This document shows positions 1 to 10,822 of a stretch of DNA of 64,000 bases, piece after piece. Origin of the DNA: Sambucus nigra (taxonomy: Eukaryota; Streptophyta; Magnoliopsida; Dipsacales; Adoxaceae); NCBI GenBank assembly GCA_949130495.1, contig OX422223.1, positions 74,646,751-74,710,750 of the forward strand. The letters are read 5' to 3'. The position numbers and the translations under genes were made by a program. The notes under the pieces are model-generated. The model was not told the DNA's origin. It was given only the letters and a program-made list of their open reading frames with translations, and made no database searches. The first letter of the stretch is position 1; every line of letters begins with the position of its first letter.

Positions 1-1074
1 GATCAATCTTTCATGACAGTGGGCTAATTTATTCACCATCAATCGATCAACGGTTTGGGTCGATCGATCGATCCCCTATTTCCAGGAGATATTTTTCCTT
101 ATATTTTCTTTTTTTTACTTATTCCAACTTACTATAAATACCAATTTTTGTTATAATAATCAGATATTATAGTTTAAGACAGATTTTAGCTTAGAATAGC
201 TTAGGGTTTGAGGGTTTTGGAGAGTTCTTATTCAATTGTTCTTGGTTTGACACCCCATTTGGGTTGAATGTTGCACTATTCATCATCCTCTCCATTAATA
301 TAGTGTGTATTTACTTATTTCTTGCTTTGATAATTAGATTTACATGCTTTGTTAATTAGTTTACATGCTTTGATTTACTTGCTGTGTATTATAGTTTTAT
401 CCCATTGATTTACTGCGTTTATTTATCGCGTTTTTATCATGCTTTCTAGCTAAGTTAAATTAGGTTGTGTTTGAATGGAACTCACTCGGGTTGACGCGTT
501 GCTTTCCTTTGATGATGGTATTTACGGGTCTATTTCGGGTGCGTTGTCCTAGTTATTGCGCCTAGGAGATTTGATGGGGCATATCATGTATGTCCCGTAC
601 TTACGACCTTGCGTGCGCAATTTTCGGGGCATTTGTTGACGTCAAAATCTTATTAGGCTTTTATGTGGATTTAGGGGCGTGACAACCATTGGTTCAATTA
701 ACTGTCGAAACAAGACGCATTCTAAATAACTCGTCGACCCGTGTATCCATTTTATACAAATTAACTCGGGTGAGGGATATTCGACGCAACCTATAGTTTT
801 ACTCGCTTTGTTATTCTAGTTTCAATACCCTTTCGAGTTTAATATTTCCCTTTTATGCATGTTTTTCTTTTTAGTTTGTAATTCACCTTTTACACTGTTA
901 TTTCGGAGCACTAAATCATATAAATTCTAGCATCTCGTCCCTGTGGATTTTCGATACCCGACTTACCGCTGTTCTTGCCTCACAAGTGTAGTCATAATTT
1001 AGGTTTGTTTGTATTATTGCGGTGAAACGAAAACAACGACTGTGCACCTTACACCCGCATATTTCACGCGGTAG
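1..1074 (+). repeat. 5' LTR of the Athila-like element (left end cut by the window)
   Basis: Aligns by eye over its full length with 4893-5610 joined to 15497-15851, including the TATA region, the 'caccccatttgggttg' segment and the end 'cacgcggtag'. Position 1 corresponds to roughly 4893-4897, so the true LTR is longer than 1.07 kb. The end at 1074/1075 is set by where the two copies stop matching; it does not end in the usual CA, so it may be off by a few bases. Confidence 0.85.
131..140 (+). promoter_or_regulatory. TATA box of the Athila-like 5' LTR
   Basis: The sequence actataaata, repeated at 5034-5043 in the other LTR copy, lies downstream of GATC/CGAT-rich U3 sequence. Transcription would be expected to start about 30 bases downstream, near 165. 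Confidence 0.5.
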
Positions 1075-1081
1075 TAAAAAA

Positions 1082-1099
1082 TGGCACCGTTGCCGGGGA
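1082..1099 (+). other. Primer-binding site, tRNA-Asp type
   Basis: Reads tggcaccgttgccgggga, one base different from the tggcgccgttgccgggga used by Athila-group elements (complement of the tRNA-Asp 3' end). It lies 7 bases after the LTR end. Confidence 0.85.
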
Positions 1100-1272
1100 T
1101 GAGTTTGTTTTAGACTTTATTTGATTTAGTATTTCATAGTATTTTCTTTCTATTTGTATTATTTGCTAATCTTTTTGCAGGACTTCCACATTTGAGCACT
1201 TAGAAACGCTCGAATTTTTCCCGTGCGCACCTACTTGTGGAATTCGCCACTTGAGCCATTTTTGGGGTAAGC

Positions 1273-1590
1273 ATGTCTTATTCCAATTCTTTCGGTAATC
1301 ATTGTTATAATTCTCAAAATTCTTGCAAACCTATGACTTTCGGTGAATACTTAGAATCCCAAAGAATTTCAAATTCAAATATGACTTTGGGCGAGTATAA
1401 CAAAAGTCAAAACTTAGGTTATTGGAATTTTGATGACGATGATAATGATTTTGGGCCTTTAACTCCTTATAATACGAAATTTGAAATAAATTCCAATAGT
1501 TTTCAAAATTCGTATAATAACCAGTTTTCGTTTAAGTCTAATGGTAATTTTCAAAGTTCCCATTTCATAAATCCGCACCTCGACTTATGA
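1273..1590 (+). CDS. Small unfamiliar ORF with MT(F/L)GE repeats, part A
   Basis: A 105-residue product, Asn/Ser/Phe-rich and acidic in the middle (a DDDDND run). I do not recognise it. It contains two copies of a short repeat, MTFGEYLESQ near residue 21 and MTLGEYNKSQ near residue 37. A third, MTFGEGL, starts the next ORF, whose start codon overlaps this stop by four bases (ATGA). The ORF lies 170 bases after the PBS, where gag is expected, but shows no capsid-like region or zinc knuckle. It may be a decayed N-terminal part of a larger protein or an element-specific accessory protein. The start is the first ATG after the leader and sits directly behind a GGTAAGC string that resembles a splice donor. 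Confidence 0.45.
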   Translation: MSYSNSFGNHCYNSQNSCKPMTFGEYLESQRISNSNMTLGEYNKSQNLGYWNFDDDDNDFGPLTPYNTKFEINSNSFQNSYNNQFSFKSNGNFQSSHFINPHLDL

Positions 1591-1913
1591 CATTCGGTGA
1601 GGGCTTGCGTATGTATGAGAATGAGAAAATTGAAAATCGTTATCGGGAACAAAATTGTTTGTGGGAACATGAATTGGATTTATTATTTGAGTCCGACGAC
1701 GATTTTGCTTCCGAGACTTTTGAAGTCGAAGAATGTTTTGAACCAAATGAGACTACTTTGGAACAAACCATTCTTGACTTTCCCCATTGCATAATAGCTA
1801 TTGAAAGTGAGGATGAAAATGACGTAATATCTATTTGCAATGAAACGATTTCTTCTTTGGCCCCCAAAGAAGAACATTTCATTGAAAATGATATTATTTC
1901 CTTCGAAACTTAA
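1587..1913 (+). CDS. Small unfamiliar ORF with MTFGE start, part B
   Basis: A 108-residue, strongly acidic product (several Glu/Asp clusters) starting MTFGEGLRMYE. It overlaps the previous ORF by ATGA and lies in another frame. Because the MT(F/L)GE repeat continues across the overlap, and reading this frame backwards gives sense sequence just before the ATG, the two ORFs are probably one ancestral frame broken by a small indel. No known domain is recognised. Translational coupling through the 4-base overlap is the alternative but is unusual in plants. Confidence 0.4.
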   Translation: MTFGEGLRMYENEKIENRYREQNCLWEHELDLLFESDDDFASETFEVEECFEPNETTLEQTILDFPHCIIAIESEDENDVISICNETISSLAPKEEHFIENDIISFET

Positions 1914-2381
1914 TCTTCTTGAAATGATGATTCATCTCATGAGTTCGAATTTCTTTCATCCCCATTTTCATTCTCTATTATCACACCATCATAAGTATCC
2001 GATGATTCGGTTTCAAACTTTAATATTTTAAACCTTTTCGCCGATGAGGAGTACTTGCTCGAGTCACCTTCCACGATCGCATTCGCGCCTTCGTGTGCGC
2101 CGCTTCCCATTCCAATTTCAAAATCCTTGGTAGGATATTCGGCTTTTCTCGGTCTCCACATATTTTTGTCACCCGTTCAGTCCAAATCCCCCCTCGTCCC
2201 TCCAAAACTTTTAATTGGCGATGGTTCCTTTCTTACGCCTTACAAATACCTTCCATTTTTCAAACGAAATTCATATTTTTCGGAAGGCATGCTTGTATGT
2301 GAGGGTACACCGGTTATCCTCCAAAGTCAAATCGTTTTTATGGTGGACCCTCACCTATTTAGACTTCTAGTGTATAGTTAG
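1914..2381 (+). pseudogene. Degenerate continuation of the unfamiliar Athila-like element ORF
   Basis: After the stop at 1911-1913, the same frame and a neighbouring one stay largely open to 2381, including a 108-codon stretch from 2055 in the same frame as part B. It is Ser/Pro/Phe-rich with no recognised domain. I read it as the tail of the same decayed coding region because the open frames are collinear and end shortly before the PPT-like motif at 2626. Weak evidence; it could be chance open sequence. Confidence 0.25.
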
Positions 2382-2625
2382 TGTGAAGACTAAATAGTAG
2401 GTTGTATATAGTTAGCTTTCTTTCTTTTTATTTTTCTTTCCTTTTTAATTTAGTCTAGTGTAATTAGTTAACTTTTTGTTATTTATTTTTTCTATGCTCG
2501 GTAATAACTTGTTTTGTTAATTCTTTGGACTCGTTCTTATGGGGATAGCACCAGTTTTGGGTAATATCGCTCTTTTCCTCTCTTTGACTTGGTTCTTAAT
2601 CAACATTGAGGACAATGTCAAGTTT

Positions 2626-2643
2626 TAAGTTAGGGGGTGTGGG
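2626..2643 (+). other. Internal PPT-like motif after the coding part
   Basis: Reads aagttagggggtgtggga and closely resembles the tract at 4449-4464. Athila-group elements carry such a motif after pol, before the env-like or non-coding region. The upstream phrase 'attgaggacaatgtc' is also familiar from this group. Confidence 0.4.
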
Positions 2644-4448
2644 ATATTCTATCCATTTCATATTTTAGTCCATGTTTTTGCTCACATGTTAGTTACTTAG
2701 TATGATTTTCTTAGAAAAATTGAAAATTTCAAAAAGATTTTCTTTTTTTTTCTCCTTTATTTTGGGCTTTTTGCCTTTGTTTCCGATGATAAATTTCAAT
2801 AATTGCCTGATCCAATAGACAACCCAACGATGCATGTTCTCGATTTTAGAAGTTATTAGACTTTAGTCTCAATTATTGATATTATGAATAACTTCATGAA
2901 TTAAACTTTAACCCCATGAGCACATGCACTTTTAGTGTTATACTGATTTGGTTTAAGATTTTTATAACTCGGTAATATTTTGTTGCATTGTATATACTTA
3001 CACCGAGTAAGCTTTGTACCTTTCGTCATTTGTGAGTGTTATACACTATTCTTTTCTCTTTTAAAACGTTGAATTCGTTGGTAATCTCTCTATTCTTTCA
3101 TTTGATCGTTCATTAATTGAGTTCATACTTGAATTGTGTTACTTGATCATGGTTTTCATATATTGTTTTGACTCGAGAATTGCATAAACTTTGTGAAATG
3201 ATCATAGGCCATCTTTGTTATATCACCCATATTGACCTTGACCTCACTTTTATATATGTTCCCTAGTCAACCCATTTGAGCTTAAATATTAGCCTTTCAT
3301 TTCATAACCCAAAATCCCATAACCAACTCTAAATTGGAGTTTTAGCCCATATATACACTTTCCATACCTTTGTTTGGAATGTTGCTTGGGATTGAATGTT
3401 GTTGTTTTGATGTCGGTTGCAATTTAGGCATATGAGAGTTTGAAAAGTAAAGAAAAGAAAGTAGTGAAAAAAGAGAAGAAAAAGAGAAAGCAAAAAGCAA
3501 AAGAAAATAAAAGAAAAAATGAGAAAAAGAAGAAAAGAAAAAGAAAGAGAAAGTTTTAAATGTTGTATATAGTTCAATAAGCTTTGATTGCTCCCCGATG
3601 ATATAACTAATGCCTTTATGGAACTTGTTTTCCAATTTTGATTTTGCCCGCATTTTCCCATTATCCCGAGTTTTCATCCCGAACACTTTGAATACGTACA
3701 TACATATCCTTCGTTTCATACCTTAGCCTAGCCTACATTACAACCTTATTAAAGTCCTATGTGATCTTAGGTTGATGTAATTCAAAAGTTAAAATAGTTT
3801 TGATAATCTGTGAAAATGCATTTTGCCTCTTTTAATGTGCAGTATCCTTTCATTGCGATTACAATTTTTCAGTTTATATATAGCGTTCTTCATTTGTGAC
3901 ATGTGTGCGGCCTAGTTTCCATTTACATTTACTCTTTATGCCCGCATGTTTCGTGTGTTACCTCCCTGTTTCGAGTGAATTTGCTGACTGTAATGCCCGT
4001 GAGGACTGAATATATGCTTGCTTTAATGTTTATCTGGTTTATATTAATTTTTTGCCAAATCATAATTTGCATGTGCTCGCTCCCTTCCCACATTTTAAGG
4101 TTTCAATTCTATGAGGTGCATTCTATAATGTTAATAATTCAGACTTTTGTTTGAATTCGTTCAATGTGCTAATAATGCGTATGAAATCTTTTTCGTCATT
4201 GTTGGGATTGTCGCATGTTGGCTTGGGCATATTTTGAGGAAACCATGTGATGTTTGTGGGTATCATCCCTGAAAACCCTCACGAGACGACACTCGCCCAC
4301 TAGGGTGACTTAGGGGTTTAACGGCTTATTGCATACGCTAAATGCAATCGAATCAACCGTAAAAGTGGCATTTTGCTTTTATACCATACTTTTGTACTAT
4401 TGTAGTTCTTGTTGCATCCTATTTTATTGCTAGGGACTAGCAATGTGT
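2644..4448 (+). other. Non-coding interior of the Athila-like element
   Basis: About 1.8 kb of AT-rich sequence with stops in all frames and no recognised domain. It sits where Athila elements carry an env-like gene or a long spacer. Apart from the purine tract at 3434-3553 I see no structure in it. Confidence 0.5.
3434..3553 (+). repeat. 120-bp purine-rich (A/G) tract
   Basis: Almost uninterrupted purines, imperfect AAAAG/AAAGAG repeats with only scattered pyrimidines. It is not a simple microsatellite and lies in the non-coding interior of the element. Confidence 0.8.
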
Positions 4449-4464
4449 AAGTTAGGGGGAGTAA
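4449..4464 (+). other. PPT of the Athila-like element
   Basis: Purine-rich aagttagggggagtaa is the last such tract before the region repeated in the left LTR. The 3' LTR should begin shortly after it, although its first 430 bases cannot be checked because the window starts inside the left copy. Confidence 0.5.
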
Positions 4465-5610
4465 TACGAGGCAAATATTGCGTATTTCATCCCTCGAACT
4501 GACGCATTTTAGCCCTCTTGGGTATCTTATATTTATTCTCATTAACCAGACAACCTCTAATTTCTATGTTAACATGTTTTGCAGGGGTTAATTGAGCTTT
4601 TATAGGTATTTGGATGCTAAGTGTGAAGTTCGAACGCATTCCGCTCGATTTCCGTACGCGATCACACGTTCAAGGGAAATTTAGTCAGTTCACATTTTGG
4701 GCACCTGGCCCATCATCTTCACGAAAGTTGTAGCCCTCCTCATAAGCTTCGCGTGGCCACTAACGATGCGCGATTCCGATTCAGAACGAAGAAGTTACGG
4801 GAGTTTTAGCGGAGAAGAAATGCAAACATGAAAAAATAGCAAGCAGCTTGGTGGTTACCTGCTTGATCGATCGATCGATCAAAAGGATCGATCGATCGAT
4901 CCTTCGCGATAGCGGGCTGATTTATTCACCATCGATCGATCGACAGTTTGGGTTGATCGATCGATCCCCTGTTTCCAGGAGATATTTTGCCTGATATTTT
5001 CTTTTTACTTTTCTTTTTTTTACTTATTCCAACTTACTATAAATACCAATTTTTGTTGTAATAATCAGATATTCTAGTTTAGGATAGATTTTAGCTTAGA
5101 ATAGCTTAGGTTTTGAGGGTTTTGGAGAGTTCTTCTTCAATTGTTCTTGGTTTGACACCCCATTTGGGTTGAATGTTGCACTATTCATCAACCTCTCCAT
5201 TAATATAGTGTGTATTTACTTATTTCTTTCTTTGATAATTAGATTTACATGCTTTGATTTACTTGCTTTGTAGTATAGTTTTATCGCGTTTATTTACCGC
5301 GTTTATTTTCTTGTTTTTATCATGCTTTCTAGCTAATTTAAATTAGGTTGTGTTTGAATGGAACTCACTCGGGTTGACGCGTTGCTTTGCTTTGGTGATG
5401 GTATTTACGGGTCTATTTCGGGTGCGTTGTCCTAGTTATTGCACCTAGGAGATTTGACGGGGCATATCATGTATGTCCCGTGCTTACGACCTTGCGTGCG
5501 CAATTTCCGGGGCATTTGTTGACGCCAAAATCTTATTAGGCTTTTATGAGGATTTAGGGGCGTGAAAACCCTTGGTTCAATTAACTGTCGAAACGAGATG
5601 GATTTTAAAT
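4465..5610 (+). repeat. 3' LTR of the Athila-like element, part before the copia insertion
   Basis: From 4893 on it matches 1-714 of the left LTR. It carries GATC-repeat palindromes at 4865-4901 and a TATA box at 5034-5043. It is interrupted at 5610 by the copia element and continues at 15497. The start at about 4465 is inferred from the PPT. Confidence 0.75.
5606..5610 (+). repeat. Target site duplication, left copy (TAAAT)
   Basis: TAAAT directly precedes the copia LTR start TGAAGCACC and recurs at 15497-15501 directly after its end TTTCA. The intact LTR copy near 725-729 has one TAAAT at this position. Confidence 0.95.
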
Positions 5611-6323
5611 TGAAGCACCTTATACTCTTGACTCACTTGAGTCTATATTGTATAAGTGTTCATCTAGTTTGGAAATTGTGATAAAATTATGTCTAACCTA
5701 GAATCCAAAGAACCTCAGAGTTTGCATTTCTATTTCATCTTTGATTGAAGGGACCTAGACCTAATTACCAACACTCACACACAGTAGAATGAATCATTTA
5801 CATGTCATATTGCATATTAGTGTGTGTACATATGTTGGGTGTGTTTAAATCCCCAATATTGTTTTTAATATTTTTTTGGGATTTTTTAAAACATTTTTAA
5901 AATAAGGTTTTATTAATAAAACTTGGTTTTAAAAGGTTATGGGGTAAATCTGCTATTTTAGAATGTTGGTTTAATTGTCTCAAAGTTGGTTTGGGTAGAA
6001 ACCAAAAGCGGCAGAGACTTCAAGGTTTACATTGTAATTACTTTAGACGCGCGTTTTATCTCGCCTCATAAGCCAACATGTGTTAGCTTCTGATTGGTGA
6101 GAAGTGTGTTTCCTTGCTGAGACAAATTGAGTGATCATTTTCATCCCTTGGATCGTTTTTATCAACGTTCTGTATGTCTTCCATCATAATCCCTGTGATC
6201 CTCTTTGAACCAATCAGGAGAGCTTTAACCACCACATATCGTATGCCCTTGGATCTAAGTCAATTGAACTTGACTAAATCTGGTCCCTTGATTTCAATCC
6301 TTATTCTCGAACCTTCCCAGCCT

Positions 6324-6335
6324 CTTATAAAAAGG
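6324..6335 (+). promoter_or_regulatory. TATA box of the copia 5' LTR
   Basis: The sequence cttataaaaagg is conserved at 14212-14223 in the 3' LTR. It splits the LTR into about 0.74 kb of U3 and about 1.25 kb of R/U5, so transcripts would start near 6355. Confidence 0.7.
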
Positions 6336-6440
6336 CTCCTACTCTCAGCATTCGAAGACTTTTGCCATTTCGTCCTTTGAGAGAAAATAAAGAGAGAGTA
6401 GAGAGAGAATAGAGAAACCAGAAGAGAGAGAAAGAGTTAG

Positions 6441-6462
6441 AAACCCTAACCCTAACCCTAAA
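6441..6462 (+). promoter_or_regulatory. Telo-box / short telomere-like repeat in the copia LTR
   Basis: AAACCCTAA followed by two further CCCTAA units, conserved at 14329-14350. It lies roughly 90 bases downstream of the inferred transcription start. AAACCCTAA (telo-box) is a known plant promoter and leader element of translation-related genes; a role in the LTR is inference. Confidence 0.6.
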
Positions 6463-7610
6463 TTGTCTACACATTTCAAACCAAATATAAACCTTCAAAC
6501 CTCTATACTTTACCAAACACAACCTTGAGTGTTTGAGTGTTTTAAAAGATGATTTGAGAGTTGGTTTGTTGCTGTAACTCTTCTTCTTTGGATCTTGTTT
6601 CCAACTTAATCATTTTCTTAGATCTGTTGTTCTTGTATATAGAAATTTTCAGATCTGAGTTTTTCATGATATATTACACTTAGTTTGCATGTTTGTTTCT
6701 CAGCTTGAGAAATATTTTGTTGATTCGTTTTCTGTAAATGTTTTTAACTTTGAAATCAACAAAAATGTTTTCTGTTTCTAGTTCTCTTAAAACTAAACCT
6801 TTGACCTAGTTTGGAATCACACTTGGAGGTTTTCAATCTCGAAAATATTTTCAAAACTCTGAGATTGATTAAGATCTTGACTGTCTTCTAAGCAAGATAT
6901 CTGTGGATTCTGGGATTGATTTAAAGGTCAAACAGGTTCAAAGTTTTGTGAGAAGAGAGAAAAAGAAAAATCACAGCATATAGACTTATATGTAATTTTC
7001 TAGGACTATTTGTACTTAATAAGTATGAGTGTGTGCATGCATGTGTTAGAGAGCACCTCCACAAACACTTTCACACTACAACACGAAAAGTGTTGGTAAT
7101 AAGATCTTGAGAAAAAAGAGTAGACGTAAAGAGCTTGAACAAATTGGAGTTAACAAACTGAGAGGACAACATCAACAATCAGAACTGCAGAGAAGTTATA
7201 AGGACACCAGAGGGTACATTCCTAAACTTATATAGGTCTGAGTTGTATGCATGTTTGTTATATAGTTTGTAACTGTTAAGTTTGTTTATAGTGGATTTTT
7301 GTTTTACTCCGTAGAGGGAGTCGTGGATATTTCCTCAATTGGTGAGGTTTTACCACATAAAAATCTTGTACTTAATCTTCCTACATCTTCTCATCTTATT
7401 CTTGGTTGTGCTGGGTTTAAAAGCTTGTTTAAAACTGTTTAATAAACCTGTTATTCAAATCTTGAATAGATCTCGTACATACTGTTTTGTTAAACACATC
7501 TTGTGTTCAAATAGTTTTGTTTTTTCAAGAAAAGAGTTTCCTCAAAAAATAGCTCGGAGTTACTTAATTAATTTATTTTTAATAAACAACTTTAGTAACA
7601 GAATTTCAAT

Positions 7611-7622
7611 TGGTACCAGAGC
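7611..7622 (+). other. Primer-binding site, initiator tRNA-Met type
   Basis: Reads tggtaccagagc, one base off the canonical copia PBS tggtatcagagc, two bases after the LTR end. Confidence 0.9.
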
Positions 7623-7668
7623 TTGGTAAACTTCTTTTAAAGAGATCCTGTGTTTCTGAAAATCAAAT

Positions 7669-8684
7669 ATGGACAAGAAAAATGAAAGATTTGATAACTT
7701 GACCAGACCTCCTATCTTTAATGGAACCAATTTTGCTTACTGGAAAGTAAGGATGATTGCTTTCATTCAAGGAACTCTGGGAGATGATGTCTGGGACATT
7801 GTTGAAAATGGTTACACTTTTCCTACAAAACCAGCCACTGAAGGAAGTAATGAGAGGGTTAAGAAAGTTTTAAGTGAGTTCACACAAGAAGAGAAACAAG
7901 TTTCTCGCAACAATAACAAAGGAAAGAATGCTATATTTATGTCTATAAATGAACATGAGTTCAAAAGAATCTCATCCTGTACCACTTCTAAGGAAGCTTG
8001 GGACACTTTAGTTACTGCTCATGAAGGTGACACTAGAGTTAAGGCTGCTAAAACTCAAATGCTCATTCAACAGTATAATTCCCTAATTATGTCTGAGACT
8101 GAGTCATTTGATGACTTCTATATGAACCTGACTGACATTGTGACCAAACTGCATGCTAATGGGATAACTTATGATAGACAAGAAATTGTATCTAAAATTC
8201 TGAGATAATTACCACCGAAATTTGATAACAAAAGATATGCTATTGAGGAAATGTGTGATATTAATCTCACTCCTGAACTACTCAGTAGTAAATTAAGAAC
8301 TGTGGAAATGGAACTGGAATTTAAGAAACAATTAACCCAGTCCCATAGGAAACAGACTAGTTCCAATCTAAGTTTCTCTTCTAAATTGATTAAGCCTGAG
8401 TTTAATACTTCCAATGATTATTCTGATGAGGAATGAGATATAGAGAGTTTGGACAATCAGATTGACTTAATGTCAAAACAGTTTAAGAAAATCATTAAAT
8501 TTAGAAACAACATGGCAAATAAACAAGGCAAGTCCAATTATCCAACTCCTTTCAATCAGATACCTCATGAGAAAAGCCATGATAAAAACACAAGGACTCT
8601 CACACTAGATCTAACAGAGACCTTAAGAAGACTGGATGCTATAGATGTGGTAAACTAGGACACATTGCACAAGACTATAGAGTT
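7669..8684 (+). pseudogene. Copia gag, N-terminal and nucleocapsid part (broken)
   Basis: Starts 61 bases after the LTR and encodes the copia capsid family (UBN2-type), with the motif NGTNFAYWKVRM near residue 19, as expected near the N-terminus. The frame is stopped by TAA at 8206 and TGA at 8434 and then shifts by about 8636, where the zinc knuckle CYRCGKLGHIAQDY lies at 8637-8678 in another frame. The last Cys of the CCHC knuckle is replaced by Tyr, so nucleocapsid function is probably lost as well. In an intact element this protein would form the virus-like particle and package RNA. Confidence 0.85.
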
Positions 8685-8687
8685 AAC

Positions 8688-9422
8688 TTGAACAATCAAA
8701 ACAAACACACTAGAGCCAAAATTTGCAAAACATGGGATGATTCAAGTGAATCTGAAAATGAGGAACCTGAGTCATCTGATGTTTTTGACCCTTGCATGTC
8801 TTTCTTTGCTAAGATTATCTATAATGATGATATGCCTGTGTTTTTTAATAAGGATGAATATAGTAATTCTACTTCTGATGTTTCGAATACTGCTGTTACT
8901 GGTTTAGATGCTTTGATTACTGAGAATATTGCTATTTGTTCCTCGGGGTGTGTGAGTCAAAGGGAAAGCGATAATGACGATGTCAATGGGTGTGTGAGTA
9001 TAAAGATTGAAGCCCTAAGGGTCATTTCACACACTACACTTAGTGACTCGGACAATGAAGATCTCCCAGATATTCACACCCTCTATGCTAAAACTCTCAA
9101 GGAAAGCACTAGACTAGAAAAGATTGTGAAAGATCTCACTAAGAATTTAGAAGATCTAAGCCTAATGGTTAAACTGAATGCTGAAGAGTATACTACCCAA
9201 TGTCTAACTCATGAAAGTGAAATTAAAATGTTTGATGAAAAACTCAGAAATTTGACTGAAACAAATGAAATTCTGGAGAAAAAGTACAAAGGGACATTGT
9301 TAGAATTGGAACAAACTAAAGAAAAGACACCAACTGTTTTCAAAAAAATTATAAAATTTGAAAATAATTCAAACTGTTTTGATGAATTTGTTGCTGAATC
9401 AAAAACCAATTCTGATGATTGA
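8688..9422 (+). pseudogene. Copia gag C-terminal extension (coiled coil)
   Basis: A 244-codon open stretch in frame with the zinc knuckle. It has an acidic N-terminal half, then from about residue 130 a heptad-like Leu/Ile/Lys/Glu region typical of a coiled coil (around KESTRLEKIVKDL). Such an extension between knuckle and protease is characteristic of SIRE-like copia elements. It ends in TGA, with coding resuming at 9447 in the same frame. Function unknown; probably particle assembly. Confidence 0.6.
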
Positions 9423-9446
9423 ACTGGAATAGGGTTTTGCCCCAAT

Positions 9447-10364
9447 TTGAAGACACAAACAAAATCTTTTGAACCTATCAAGTTTGTGTCAGGAGGCAAA
9501 AGGCCTATTGAAACATGCCCAGACTTTCATTCTCTAAAAACTGAGTTTGATTCAAAACATCAAAATTTTAACATTGGGGAATCAAGTTTCTCTAAACATG
9601 AAAGTTCACCTAAGGCTAAATACGTCTGCCCCTTTATTAGGAAGAGTGAGTCTACGTTCAAGACTGTCACACCTAGGAATAGAGTTCAACCTCAAAACTT
9701 CTCAAAACCTTTGTTTAGAGACTTTCCTAAGGAGACCCCAATTTTGAGCAATCTTTACTGCTCCTATTGCGACATATACGGTCATTCTTTTGACGATTTC
9801 TATGCTAGGAGATTAGTTAAACATGTCTATAATCCTCATATCTATCAGAACTTTAACTATTCTAGAAGGAGCCGCAATAATTATATACTTCCTAGACAAA
9901 CATATAAAAACTCTAATTATAGAAAGAGAAAGACCAAACCTAAAAGAACATTTCCTAGAAGGATTCCTAAGCACTTTCCTAAACCAAATGCTCATGTTTT
10001 TCATAAAATTCAAAATCACGCGCAAAACATTTTTCAGCAAAAATCTAATGCTCGCAAATTTTATCAATTGAGAGCTAATAAGCGCAAAATGAAAACTAGA
10101 GCAATTTGGGTTAGAAAAGATGATCTATTACCTCAGATGAAGTGTAACATAGTTGTTACTGCTCTAAAAGCTGAACACACATCATCTGGTTGGTATTTAG
10201 ACTCTAGATGCTCTAAGCACATGACTGGGGATGAAACTAAACTTTTAAACAAAACCAGCTTTACTAGTGGTAAAGTCATTCTTAGTGATGGAGTCTCATC
10301 TCAAATCATAGGCAAAGGAACCTCCAAGAAGATGGACTTCCTGTTCTTGAAAATTTCCTTCTAG
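9447..10364 (+). pseudogene. Copia second Cys/His motif, basic region and protease (broken)
   Basis: 305 codons. A Cys-x2-Cys-x4-His motif (CSYCDIYGH, near residue 108) is followed by a Lys/Arg/Asn-rich basic stretch and then the aspartic protease start GWYLDSRCSKHMTG near residue 247. The copia protease active site is normally D-S-G-C; here the Gly is Arg, which should abolish activity. The frame ends soon after and the next domain is in another frame. In an active copy the protease would cleave the Gag-Pol polyprotein. Confidence 0.8.
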
Positions 10365-10822
10365 TTAAAGGTCTTAAGGCAAATCTACTTAGTATATCGC
10401 AATTTTGTGACTCAGATCATACTGTTACCTTTTCAAAGAACAATTGCAAAATTTTAAATGAAAAAGGTGAATGCATAATTACAGGATTCAGGACTCCTGA
10501 CAATTGTTATACTGTCATGAACAAATATGAAATCTGTAATGTTGCCAGAATGGATGACAACGAGATATGGCATAACAGAATGGGTCATATAAATTACGAT
10601 AACCTTAGTAGACTGACCTCTCAAGAAATAGTTAGAGGAGTTCCTAAAATCAAACCAATTCCTAATATTGTCTGTGGTTCTTGCCAGGAAGGTAAAATTG
10701 TTAAGGCACCTCATAAGAAAGTTAATGATGTTCTTACCTCTAATCCCTTGGAGCTCATCCATATGGACCTAATGGGTCCCTCCTAAATTGTTAGTCTCTA
10801 TGGACACAGTTATATTTTAGTT
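10365..10822 (+). pseudogene. Copia GAG-pre-integrase and integrase N-terminal segment (broken)
   Basis: Frame-shifted relative to the protease. The stretch 10517-10786 shows the copia pre-integrase zinc-binding pattern (HNRMGH, then CGSCQEGK), and the first catalytic Asp of integrase in LIHMDLMGP. It stops at TAA 10784-10786 just after that Asp, 36 bases before the long downstream ORF in another frame, which therefore lacks the first Asp. Confidence 0.85.

Larger units (their letters stand above)
5611..7608 (+). repeat. Copia 5' LTR
   Basis: 1998 bp, starts TGAAGCACC and ends GAATTTCA, and is collinear with 13498-15496. It contains a TATA box, a GA-rich tract and a telomere-like (CCCTAA)3 motif. 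No coding potential is evident. Confidence 0.97.

Noticed and set aside
2055..2302. Plus and minus ORFs of 60-75 codons around 1640-2300
   Set aside because: Overlap the MT(F/L)GE region in other frames without domains; treated as shadows.
3329..3719. Minus-strand ORFs of 110-125 codons rich in Phe/Ser/Leu
   Set aside because: They are the complement of the purine-rich tract; composition alone makes them open.
6441..6462. Interstitial telomere or chromosome-end fusion
   Set aside because: Only three CCCTAA units, at the same place in both LTRs of one element; a promoter/leader motif explains it.
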